From Bacillus sp. ISL-18 (GTDB lineage Bacteria > Bacillota > Bacilli > Bacillales > Cytobacillaceae), in assembly GCF_018613415.1 (NCBI RefSeq), contig NZ_JAGGQG010000003.1, positions 62,001 to 126,000 on the forward strand: a stretch of DNA of 64,000 bases. Direction: 5' to 3'. The translations under genes and the position numbers were made by a program. The notes beneath the pieces were generated by a model. It was not told the DNA's origin. It saw only the letters and a program-made list of their open reading frames with translations, and made no database searches. Shown here piece by piece: positions 1 through 7,443 of the stretch (its first letter is position 1; each line of letters opens with the position of its first letter).

Positions 1-392
1 ATAAACCAAAAGGCTGTGTGATCAAATCGGCCTGCAATCGTCTCAATTACTGGCTCCAATGCTTTTTCAAAAAGAACTACCTTTGGAGTGGCATCTGAAA
101 GAATAAACGCAACCTCTTCCGGCGTTAAACGGAAATTAATTGGATTAAATACCGCCCCGATTTTGGCGCAGGCAAAAAGGGCTGTTCCTAGTTCTTCGGT
201 ATTAAACATGAAGGTGGATACGCGGTCTCCTTTTTGGACCCCTTCTTTTAAAAGGGCATTGGCTAGCCGAGTCACTTGTTCGCTCCACTCTTGATAGGTA
301 TAACGGATATTTTTTCTCACATCGTAAATGGCCGGTTTGTTCGGAAACTTTTTCACGGTTAAATCAAAGATTTTGCCAATCGTTGTACTCAT
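1..392 (-). CDS. AMP-dependent acyl-CoA synthetase (N-terminal part, runs off window)
   Basis: The frame opens at an ATG (complement of 390-392) behind GGAGGCGG and stays open to base 1, giving about 130 residues. The start MSTTIGKIFDLTVKKFPNKP and the later stretch TALFACAKIGAVFNPINFRL are typical of the N-terminal lobe of the ANL/AMP-binding superfamily, which activates fatty or other carboxylic acids to acyl-AMP and then acyl-CoA. The P-loop-like and adenylation motifs would lie outside the window, so the substrate cannot be inferred. It is last in a minus-strand group with a thiolase and an acyl-CoA dehydrogenase, which favours fatty-acid degradation. Confidence 0.85.
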   Translation of the reverse strand, partial: MSTTIGKIFDLTVKKFPNKPAIYDVRKNIRYTYQEWSEQVTRLANALLKEGVQKGDRVSTFMFNTEELGTALFACAKIGAVFNPINFRLTPEEVAFILSDATPKVVLFEKALEPVIETIAGRFDHTAFWF

Positions 393-446
393 TAGGCCGC
401 CTCCAATAATTTACTTTTTGAGGATTTGGAACTGAAATTTTGTTTT

Positions 447-517
447 TCAGCGATTTTTTCATGGTTATCAGTGATTTTTCATGGTTATCAGCGATTTCCC
501 AGTACTATCAGCGAATC
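447..517. repeat. Degenerate tandem repeat, family A, period 20-21 bp
   Basis: Four units begin with TCAG(C/T)GA at about 447, 468, 488 and 508. The best-kept unit reads TCAGTGATTTTTCATGGTTA and the copies decay rightwards. It fills the gap between the acyl-CoA synthetase start and the thiolase stop. No coding or terminator function is evident. Confidence 0.75.
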
Positions 518-532
518 CAAATATTAACGCGA

Positions 533-1687
533 TTACAGCCTCTCAATAATTGTGGCATTTGCCATTCCATGACCTTCACACATGGTTTGTAATCCATATC
601 TCCCACCTGTCCGCTCAAGCTCATGCATCATCGTAACCATTAACCGTGCACCACTGCCGCCTAGAGGGTGTCCTAAGGCAATCGCACCTCCGTTCGGATT
701 TAACTTTTCTTGATTGGCACCGGTCTCCTTCAACCACGCCAAAGGTACTGGAGCAAAGGCTTCATTGACTTCAAATACATCGATATCATCAATCGATAAG
801 CCTGATTTTTCAAGCGCCTTTTGTGTGGCCGGGATTGGTCCTGTCAGCATTAAGGTGGGGTCTGATCCAACAACCACACGTGTGTGGACTCGAAAACGAG
901 GTTTCAAACCAAGTTCTTCTGCTTTTTCCCGAGACATCAGTAATAAGGCGGCAGCACCATCACTAATTTGGCTGGAATTCCCGGCATGAATGACCCCATC
1001 TTCTTTAAACGCTGGACGGAGACCGGCTAATGCTTCAAGAGAAGTTCCTTTTCTTGGACCCGAATCCTCCTTAATAACAGCCGTTGTTCCGTCAGGAAGG
1101 GTCACATCAATTGGAAAAATCTCTCTCGAAAAATATCCTTTTTCTTGCGCCTTAAGGGCCTTCTGGTGGCTCTCCAGTGCGAATTGGTCAAGTTCAGCGC
1201 GGGTAAACCCATATTTTTCAGCAATCCTCTCGGCCGACAGCCCCTGGTGAATCATTTCATACTTTGACCGTAACACCGGGCTAAATGGCTCTTCCACCCC
1301 CTTGTAGTTGGATCCCATTGGCACTCGGGACATACTTTCAACACCGCCAGCGATGACCACATCCATGTCTCCAGCAAGGATGGCTTGTGCCGCGAAATGA
1401 ACGGCCTGCTGGCTGGAGCCGCATTGGCGGTCAATCGTTGTTCCTGGAACTTCGATTGGGAATCCGGCAATTAATGCGGCAACCCTTGCTATATCTCCTG
1501 CCTGCTCTCCCGCTTGGGTCACACATCCTAAAATAACGTCATCAATGATTGCTGGATTGATTCCGGTCCTGTTAATAAGCTCTTTTAGGGTTAAACCTGC
1601 CAGGTCATCCGACCTGATATCTTTTAAAACCCCATTTTTTCTCCCAACCGGTGTACGAACGCCTTCTACAATGACAACTTCACGCAT
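533..1687 (-). CDS. Thiolase family acetyl-CoA acyltransferase
   Basis: A 384-residue thiolase, full length for the family. It should cleave 3-ketoacyl-CoA to acetyl-CoA and a shortened acyl-CoA (or run the reverse condensation). The nucleophilic cysteine is Cys89 in DRQCGSSQQA. The conserved NEAFAP, the GGAIALGHPLGGSGAR block and a C-terminal CEGHGMANA segment carrying the second catalytic cysteine are present. The ATG follows AGGGGGA. The gene starts 12 bp after the acyl-CoA dehydrogenase stop, so the two are probably cotranscribed. A FadA-type beta-oxidation role is inferred from neighbours; acetoacetyl-CoA thiolase is the alternative. Confidence 0.92.
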   Translation of the reverse strand: MREVVIVEGVRTPVGRKNGVLKDIRSDDLAGLTLKELINRTGINPAIIDDVILGCVTQAGEQAGDIARVAALIAGFPIEVPGTTIDRQCGSSQQAVHFAAQAILAGDMDVVIAGGVESMSRVPMGSNYKGVEEPFSPVLRSKYEMIHQGLSAERIAEKYGFTRAELDQFALESHQKALKAQEKGYFSREIFPIDVTLPDGTTAVIKEDSGPRKGTSLEALAGLRPAFKEDGVIHAGNSSQISDGAAALLLMSREKAEELGLKPRFRVHTRVVVGSDPTLMLTGPIPATQKALEKSGLSIDDIDVFEVNEAFAPVPLAWLKETGANQEKLNPNGGAIALGHPLGGSGARLMVTMMHELERTGGRYGLQTMCEGHGMANATIIERL

Positions 1688-1699
1688 GATTATTTCCCC

Positions 1700-2845
1700 C
1701 TATAATCCTAGATTTTTTGCAATAATTGTTTTCATGATTTCGTTTGTTCCAGCGTAAATACTAGAAACCTGGATGTCGCGGAACCGCCTCGCAATCTCGT
1801 ATTCTTCCATATAGCCATAGCCGCCGTGGAGCTGCATGCATTCAGAAGCGGTCCGTTTTGCTATGTCCGTTAGTTTCCATTTGGCCATCGACACCTTTGT
1901 TACCACGTTTTTCCCTTCGATGTGTTCGGCGATTAACTGATTTAAAAAGGCTCTGCCCATTTCAATTTCTGTTGCCATTTCAACAATCTTAAACTGGGAA
2001 TTTTGAAACTGGCTAACTCGTTTTCCAAAGGCTTCCCTGCTTTTCACATAGTCAATCGTCGTCTTAAGCATCACCTCAGCAGCTGTTTGTGCTCCAATTG
2101 CGACAAGAAGACGTTCTTGTTGAAGTTTTTCCATTAAATAAAGAAAGCCTTTGCCTTCCTCCCCCAGCAGGTTATCTTTCGGGACGCGGCAGTCTTCGAA
2201 AATTAGTTCAGCTGTATCTTGAGAATGCAGCCCCACCTTGTTCAGTTTCCTTCCTCGAGAAAATCCCGGTGTATCCCGCTCAATCATGAGAAGACTTACT
2301 CCTTTGTGTTTCGGAACTGCTTGTGGGTCGGTTTTGACCGCAACAAGGATCAAATCAGCTTGGATTCCGTTCGTGATGAAGGTCTTTTGGCCATTGACGA
2401 TATAACAGTCACCGTCCAGTTTGGCAGTAGTTTTAATGTTGGCTAAATCTGAGCCGGTTCCGGGCTCGGTCATTGCTATTGCAGTAATAATGTCACCTGT
2501 TACACACTTTGGCAGCCAGCGCTGTTTTTGTTCATCGGTTCCGTAAGAGGTTATATACGGAATGACAATATCACTGTGGAGCCCAATACCCACTAAGCCT
2601 GATCCGACTCGTTCAAGCTCCTCATTGATGATTACGGCAAATCCCCAGTCAACCTCGCTGCCGCCATACTTTTCATCAATATCCGGACACAGAAAGCCTT
2701 GCTCCCCCATCTTTTTCCAGAATGACCGCGGAATCATACGCTTTTCTTCCCACTGTTCATAGAAGGGATATGCTTCTTTTTCTAAAAACTTTCTTAATGA
2801 CTGACGAAAAATTTCGTGATCTTTGTTTAAATAGGGATGCTTCAT
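1700..2845 (-). CDS. Acyl-CoA dehydrogenase, LCAD/IVD-type catalytic arrangement
   Basis: A 381-residue FAD-dependent acyl-CoA dehydrogenase with the usual N-terminal helical, middle beta and C-terminal helical domains. FAD/substrate motifs include AMTEPGTGSDLA near residue 125 and QLHGGYGYMEEY near 340. In most members the catalytic base is the Glu of YEGT near the C-terminus; here that segment is YAGTNE. A glutamate is instead present at Glu244 in LQQERLL, the position used by long-chain and isovaleryl-CoA dehydrogenases. It introduces the trans-2 double bond in beta-oxidation or branched acyl-CoA breakdown. It is first in the unit with the thiolase, and a cre-like site lies just upstream. 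Confidence 0.93.
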   Translation of the reverse strand: MKHPYLNKDHEIFRQSLRKFLEKEAYPFYEQWEEKRMIPRSFWKKMGEQGFLCPDIDEKYGGSEVDWGFAVIINEELERVGSGLVGIGLHSDIVIPYITSYGTDEQKQRWLPKCVTGDIITAIAMTEPGTGSDLANIKTTAKLDGDCYIVNGQKTFITNGIQADLILVAVKTDPQAVPKHKGVSLLMIERDTPGFSRGRKLNKVGLHSQDTAELIFEDCRVPKDNLLGEEGKGFLYLMEKLQQERLLVAIGAQTAAEVMLKTTIDYVKSREAFGKRVSQFQNSQFKIVEMATEIEMGRAFLNQLIAEHIEGKNVVTKVSMAKWKLTDIAKRTASECMQLHGGYGYMEEYEIARRFRDIQVSSIYAGTNEIMKTIIAKNLGL

Positions 2846-2869
2846 TCTAGTAACCTCGCTTTCAATATT

Positions 2870-2883
2870 TGTAAACGCTTACT
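2870..2883. promoter_or_regulatory. CcpA cre-like site upstream of acyl-CoA dehydrogenase
   Basis: TGTAAACGCTTACT matches the cre consensus TGWAANCGNTNWCA except at the last base. It sits about 25 bp upstream of the acyl-CoA dehydrogenase ATG, which suits catabolite repression of fatty-acid degradation. Inferred from sequence match only. Confidence 0.55.
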
Positions 2884-2922
2884 TTGTCGATGTGAGTTTC
2901 AGACTTAAATGATTTTGTATGG

Positions 2923-3035
2923 ATTCTACAAATTTCTAAGGTTATTCTACAAATCTAAGACTTTTTCTACAAGAATAAAGAATAATTCTACGAAAAAGAC
3001 AGTAATTCAACAAAATAAAAAGTAATTCTACATTA
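2923..3035. repeat. Degenerate tandem repeat, family B (ATTCTAC), period 20-21 bp, locus 1
   Basis: ATTCTACAAAT-like cores begin near 2923, 2944, 2964, 2985, 3005 and 3025, giving six units 20-21 bp apart with A/T-rich filler. The same family occurs at 21222-21325 in the ilvB leader. It occupies most of the intergenic stretch 2846-3183; no other gene is visible there. Confidence 0.8.
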
Positions 3036-3183
3036 ATTGGAAAATATTTTCCAAATAAAGCTTATCTCCCCCTATTGTAGCAGATAAGAAAGATAATTTA
3101 GAATATTTTTACATTCAAATTTGCAACTTTTTCTAACCTCATTCGTAAATAATCTGAGATATCTAAACTTGGAGTTGATTGCG

Positions 3184-3390
3184 ATGAGTGAAAAAGGATG
3201 TATGAAATGCGGAAGCAGGGAAGCTGGAACAAAAGATGTAGCAATGACTGGAACAGGACTATCTAAGATGTTTGACCTTCAGCACAACACATTCACCGTT
3301 GTTTTTTGTAAGAAATGTGGATATTCAGAGTTTTATAATAAAAAAACATCGACCGCTTCAAACATTCTTGATTTGTTCTTTGGAGGATAA
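3184..3390 (+). CDS. Small zinc-ribbon protein
   Basis: A 68-residue protein with two CxxC knuckles, CMKCG (Cys6/Cys9) and CKKCG (Cys42/Cys45), forming a likely four-cysteine zinc ribbon. The ATG at 3184 is preferred because GGAG lies at 3171-3174; an upstream TTG at 3121 has no such support. The family is widespread in Bacilli and is usually annotated as a nucleic-acid-binding or hypothetical zinc-ribbon protein. The gene is oriented against its lipid-metabolism neighbours and is probably unrelated to them. Biochemical role unknown. Confidence 0.8.
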   Translation: MSEKGCMKCGSREAGTKDVAMTGTGLSKMFDLQHNTFTVVFCKKCGYSEFYNKKTSTASNILDLFFGG

Positions 3391-3401
3391 TTATTTCTGT
3401 A

Positions 3402-3427
3402 AGGGATTCTCCTAAGTGGGAATCCCT
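3402..3427. terminator. Hairpin between convergent genes
   Basis: AGGGATTC at 3402-3409 pairs with GAATCCCT at 3420-3427 between the convergent zinc-ribbon and SDR genes. There is no strong T-run on either side, so terminator function is only probable. Confidence 0.45.
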
Positions 3428-3459
3428 CCAATATGACACGATTAAAATAGATTCATATA

Positions 3460-4227
3460 TTACTTAGGCTGCATCCTGATTGCGCCATCAAGCCTGATGG
3501 TTTCACCATTTAGCATGGGGTTTTCAATTATACTCTGGACAAGCTGTGCGTATTCGCTTGGATACCCTAGGCGTGGAGGAAACGGCACCATTTTCCCAAG
3601 TGAACTTCTTGCTTCGTCTGGAAGAGTATCAAACATCGGTGTGTGGAACAATCCCGGAGCAATGGTCATTACGCGGATTCCGTACCGGGCTAACTCTCTC
3701 GCAATTGGCAAGGTCATGCCAACAATCCCGCCTTTAGAGGCACTATAGGCAGCTTGACCGATTTGTCCGTCAAAAGCGGCCACAGAGGCCGTGTTGATCA
3801 TAACACCGCGCTCGTTTTGTTCATTCACATTATTTCCAGACATTTTCGCTGCTGCCAAACGGATAACATTAAAGGTACCGATTAAATTTACTTGGATGAC
3901 CTTGGAGAAGAGCTCAAGATTATGTACCCCCTTCTTCCCCAATACTTTATCGGCAATCCCGATTCCTGCACAGTTCACTACTGTATTGATTTCACCCAAG
4001 AAATGAGCCGCTTGATTGATTGCCTCTTGAATCTCCTTTTCCTTGGTCACATCTGCTTTTAAAAATAAAGCAGCTTCACCTAATTCATTCTGAAGGCGAA
4101 AACCATTTTCCTCTGATTGGTCAAGGATAACAGTTTTTCCTCCTTTTCCAATGATGTTGCGAACAGTAGCCTCTCCAAGTCCGGAAGCGCCCCCTGTTAC
4201 AATGGCCCTGCATGATTGACTTTGCAT
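3460..4227 (-). CDS. SDR family 3-hydroxyacyl-CoA dehydrogenase-like protein
   Basis: A 255-residue classical short-chain dehydrogenase. TGGASGLG (residues 11-18) is the cofactor motif and Asp36 at the end of beta-2 predicts NAD preference. Catalytic Ser148, Tyr161 and Lys165 (YSASK) are present. The long segment after NCAGIG, with [13 protein letters not shown], and the [13 protein letters not shown] stretch resemble type-II (HSD17B10-like) 3-hydroxyacyl-CoA dehydrogenases, which oxidise 3-hydroxyacyl-CoA to 3-ketoacyl-CoA. That complements the neighbouring dehydrogenase and thiolase. The ATG follows GAGGGGG. Confidence 0.85.
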   Translation of the reverse strand: MQSQSCRAIVTGGASGLGEATVRNIIGKGGKTVILDQSEENGFRLQNELGEAALFLKADVTKEKEIQEAINQAAHFLGEINTVVNCAGIGIADKVLGKKGVHNLELFSKVIQVNLIGTFNVIRLAAAKMSGNNVNEQNERGVMINTASVAAFDGQIGQAAYSASKGGIVGMTLPIARELARYGIRVMTIAPGLFHTPMFDTLPDEARSSLGKMVPFPPRLGYPSEYAQLVQSIIENPMLNGETIRLDGAIRMQPK

Positions 4228-4371
4228 TTATTCATACCCCCTCATATTCAATTTCATATTCTTAGTTTGCAAGTTTTATGCTAGATCGGGTTTTTGCACG
4301 AGCTACATGGAAGTGCGATACGGTACACTTTTTTGATTGTTCTTGCAGACAAAAGGCTGTAACCGTAAGCC

Positions 4372-4660
4372 ATTCCTGTCCCCATGGAGCTCTCATGCGG
4401 ACAAAAACGATTACCACCAGCTATTCCTGTCCTCATGGAGCTCCCATGCGTACAAAAAACTCTTGCCTCCAGTTATTCCTGTCCCCATGGAGCTCTCATG
4501 CGGACAAAAAACGATTACCACCAGCTATTCCTGTCCTCATGGAGCTCCCATGCGTACAAAAAACTCTTGCCTCAGTTATTCCTGTCCTCATGGAGCTCTC
4601 ATGTGGACAAAAAACGGTTACCACCAGCTATTCTTGTCCTTATGAACAAAAATTCCTCCG
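4372..4660. repeat. Tandem repeat, family C, period 51-52 bp, with embedded palindrome
   Basis: Units start with ATTC(C/T)TGTCC at 4372, 4423, 4475, 4527, 4578 and 4630. Two variants alternate (CTCTCATGCGGAC versus CTCCCATGCGTAC), so the array is also a higher-order repeat of about 103 bp. Each full unit carries an imperfect palindrome, TGTCC-CATG-GAGCTC-CATG-GGACA. Open frames run through the array in all three forward frames because the period is nearly a multiple of three; they look like artefacts. The stretch 4228-4785 holds nothing else recognisable. Confidence 0.9.
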
Positions 4661-4785
4661 TAACATTTGGGCAGCCGCCAAGCAATAGTGTCTAAATTTT
4701 GTACACCACCCATTCAAAGAAACTATTAATATTTAATTATATATACGATATGATTAGTCTATATCAACATAAAGGTGGGAGTTAA

Positions 4786-5748
4786 ATGAGTAAACGGAAA
4801 ATAGTTATTACACAAAACTTAAAGCCAGAATACATAGCGAAAATTAAAAACATCATCCCTGATTGGGACGTAATCGCAGGCAAAGACCCATCTGTCTGGA
4901 AAGAACATGCGAAAGATGCAGAAGTCATTGCCGGCTGGAGAAAAGAGTTAGCTGATTATTGCCTTACCTCTGAATCAAAACTGCAATGGCTGCAAACCTG
5001 GAGTGCCGGGGTTGATTCGTTGCCTCTTGAGAAGCTGCAATCAAAACATATTAATGTAACCAGCGCCAACGGTGTACATGCTTATCCAATCTCTGAAACG
5101 ATCTTTGCCTTAATGCTCGGATTAACAAGAAAAATTCATACCTATGTAAAAAATCAACAAACGAAGACTTGGGACCATGCTCACTTAAGCCTCGAGATTC
5201 ATGAAAAAACAATTGGAGTAATTGGTGTCGGGGAAATTGGAAGAGAAACTGCTAAAATTGCCAAAGCATTTGGAATGACTGTACTTGGTGTCAGGCACTC
5301 TGGGAAACCAGCGGATTTTGTTGATGAAATGTATACACCAGACCAGTTAGACCAGGTACTGCCAAAATGTGATTATGTGGTCGTAACATTGCCGCATACA
5401 CAAGAAACTCATCACTTATTTGGGGAACAGCAGTTTACCCAAATGAAAAGATCTGCCTTTTTTATCAATATTGGCCGAGGTGAAATCGTGATTGAAGAGG
5501 ATTTAATTTCAGCTTTACAAGAAGGCACCATTGCGGGTGCCGGTCTGGATGTATTTGAAACAGAACCGCTAAGTACTGAAAGCCCCTTATGGGAAATGGA
5601 AAACGTTATTATAACGCCGCACACATCCGGGGCAACCGAGCATTATAATAAACGGGTCGTTGAAAACATCCTTATTCCCAATTTAAAGACGTATCTAACC
5701 GGACAGACACCAAGTACTAATCTAGTGAATTTTAGAAAAGGATATTAA
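4786..5748 (+). CDS. D-2-hydroxyacid dehydrogenase (NAD-dependent)
   Basis: A 320-residue D-isomer-specific 2-hydroxyacid dehydrogenase that interconverts 2-hydroxy and 2-keto acids. The Rossmann motif GVGEIG lies at residues 147-152. The catalytic triad appears as Arg231 (NIGRGE), Glu260 (VFETEP) and His279 (ITPHTSGAT). The start is ATG after AAAGGTGGGAG at 4771-4781. Upstream is the family C repeat. The gene stands alone, so the physiological acid (glyoxylate, hydroxypyruvate, phenylpyruvate or other) cannot be assigned. Confidence 0.9.
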   Translation: MSKRKIVITQNLKPEYIAKIKNIIPDWDVIAGKDPSVWKEHAKDAEVIAGWRKELADYCLTSESKLQWLQTWSAGVDSLPLEKLQSKHINVTSANGVHAYPISETIFALMLGLTRKIHTYVKNQQTKTWDHAHLSLEIHEKTIGVIGVGEIGRETAKIAKAFGMTVLGVRHSGKPADFVDEMYTPDQLDQVLPKCDYVVVTLPHTQETHHLFGEQQFTQMKRSAFFINIGRGEIVIEEDLISALQEGTIAGAGLDVFETEPLSTESPLWEMENVIITPHTSGATEHYNKRVVENILIPNLKTYLTGQTPSTNLVNFRKGY

Positions 5749-5921
5749 AAAAAGGCTATTGTTTAAACCAACCTGATTTCTGTTAAAAAGCGAAGAACAA
5801 TTAACATGTGTCCAATCTTTGAAACTATAAGTCCTGTTCATCAATCTTTCACATGCCCTTCTTTTTAGAGATGAGTTTTTGATTATAGTTAACTTATCTC
5901 TTATCAAAAGGAGGAACACCC

Positions 5922-7349
5922 ATGAAGAAATTATGGACAGCTTTTCTGCTAACGGCTTTAATTACGAGTGGATGCGGTTCAAATAATGCGCAGCAACAGA
6001 TAACTACAAAAGCTGAAAAAGTAACAAAGACAGCAAGCTTTGATGAGAAACTCGCTGGAGGTCAGCTTGGCAGTGAAACGATCGCTTTTGTAGGCGCCGG
6101 AACAGCCAATAAATTATGGGTCATTGATGGTAAGTATCATAAACTAGTCTCAACCATCGATGCAGGCGGCCCATATAATGAAAGAACCAATAAGGATTTT
6201 TATCCTAATTTAAATGACACCCACGCGATTGCTTTTACGAAAGACTTTAAAACTCTATTCACAGGAGATTGGTATAACTACGACGAACCATCCGATGTTA
6301 TTGCGATTGACCCAATTACGATGAGAGAAAAGTGGAGACGTCCAACCGGTAAAGGCGCACACCATATTGCCTTATCTCCTGATGACAAGTATCTATATGT
6401 AGCAAACCAGCATGAAGGCACCCTTTCCGTACTTGATTTAGCCGCAAGGAAAAAGATCAAAGATCTGCAGACAGGTAAAGGAACCTGCTATTTAAGTCCA
6501 ACAATGTATTGGGATGGAAAGGCCATTGATACACAGTACATGTTCTTAAGTGTTGAGAGCGAAAATAAAGTTGTTGCGATTGATATGGAGACGAATGAAA
6601 TCGTGAAAAACATTCCGGTTGGCGGAATGGTTCATGGTACAAACCTAACTCCAGATGGCAAATACGTTTGGGCAGCTGTTATGGGCGCAAAAAAGGTAGC
6701 CATCATTAATCCAAAAACACTTGAAGTTAATGGCGAAATTAAGTTAAAAGAGGGCCCGATTCACATTGCCTTTAGTCCCGACAGCAAATACGGGTATGTG
6801 ACAACAGGCGGAAACCAAATTTATAAAATTAATGTAAAAACTCATAAAATTGAGTGGAGCTCAACAGGGACAACAGTTCCCGCCCATGTTGGCGTAACTC
6901 CTGACGGTAAAGAGCTTTGGACACTAAACCATGGAATGGATAAGCGTTATCCTTATACGCTTGGCGGTGCCGCAGTAAGCGGGGTCCAGGTTTGGGATAC
7001 TGAGACAGGCAAATTAATTACAGAAATTGTCGCAGATGGCGTACCTCATGAAATCCAATTTGTTCCTTACGGTGTGTTTACACCGAAAACAGAAGCTGCA
7101 AAAGAGTCTTCTCATGGAAATCATGACACAGTATCCGCGGCAGAAGAGATTTTTAAGAAAACGTGCCTTAGCTGTCATGGAAATGATTTAAAAGGCGGAG
7201 CCGGTCCAGATATTTCTAAAGTGGGCAGTAAATACAGCGAGCAAGAAATCCTCAGCATTGTGAAAGATGGCAGAGGGATGATGCCAAGTAACTTGCTTTC
7301 TGACCAAGACTCTGAGAAAATCGCCAAATGGTTATCTGAGAAAAAATAA
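5922..7349 (+). CDS. Lipoprotein with YVTN-type beta-propeller and C-terminal cytochrome c domain
   Basis: A 475-residue exported protein. The N-terminus MKKLWTAFLLTALITSGC is a lipoprotein signal with the lipidated cysteine at Cys18, so it should be anchored to the outer face of the membrane. Residues about 55-385 are repeated beta-propeller blades (HHIALSPDDKYLYVANQ, VHGTNLTPDGKYVWAAV), similar to the heme-d1/NirN-type and YVTN propellers. The C-terminus holds one c-type heme site, CLSCH at 415-419, and a candidate axial Met in GRGMMPS near 453. A periplasmic-face redox or sensor role is likely; substrate unknown. Strong RBS AAAGGAGG. Confidence 0.88.
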   Translation: MKKLWTAFLLTALITSGCGSNNAQQQITTKAEKVTKTASFDEKLAGGQLGSETIAFVGAGTANKLWVIDGKYHKLVSTIDAGGPYNERTNKDFYPNLNDTHAIAFTKDFKTLFTGDWYNYDEPSDVIAIDPITMREKWRRPTGKGAHHIALSPDDKYLYVANQHEGTLSVLDLAARKKIKDLQTGKGTCYLSPTMYWDGKAIDTQYMFLSVESENKVVAIDMETNEIVKNIPVGGMVHGTNLTPDGKYVWAAVMGAKKVAIINPKTLEVNGEIKLKEGPIHIAFSPDSKYGYVTTGGNQIYKINVKTHKIEWSSTGTTVPAHVGVTPDGKELWTLNHGMDKRYPYTLGGAAVSGVQVWDTETGKLITEIVADGVPHEIQFVPYGVFTPKTEAAKESSHGNHDTVSAAEEIFKKTCLSCHGNDLKGGAGPDISKVGSKYSEQEILSIVKDGRGMMPSNLLSDQDSEKIAKWLSEKK

Positions 7350-7409
7350 TATAGATGTAAAAAAACCCTTAAAATAGATAAAAGATTTGAATACTCATCG
7401 TTAGTCCAA

Positions 7410-7438
7410 AAAAGGAGAACCCCAAAGGTTCTCCTTTT
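7410..7438. terminator. Bidirectional intrinsic terminator
   Basis: A perfect 12-bp stem, AAAAGGAGAACC with GGTTCTCCTTTT, and a 5-base loop. T-rich flanks on both strands serve the convergent cytochrome and dynamin genes. Confidence 0.9.
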
Positions 7439-7443
7439 AACTA

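Noticed and set aside
4372-4660. CRISPR-like array
   Set aside because: Units adjoin directly and vary internally; there are no unique spacers of uniform length and no cas genes.
4278-4695. Three overlapping forward open frames of 100-136 codons
   Set aside because: They run through the 51-52 bp repeat array in all three frames and encode the same repeated peptides; the repeat alone explains them.
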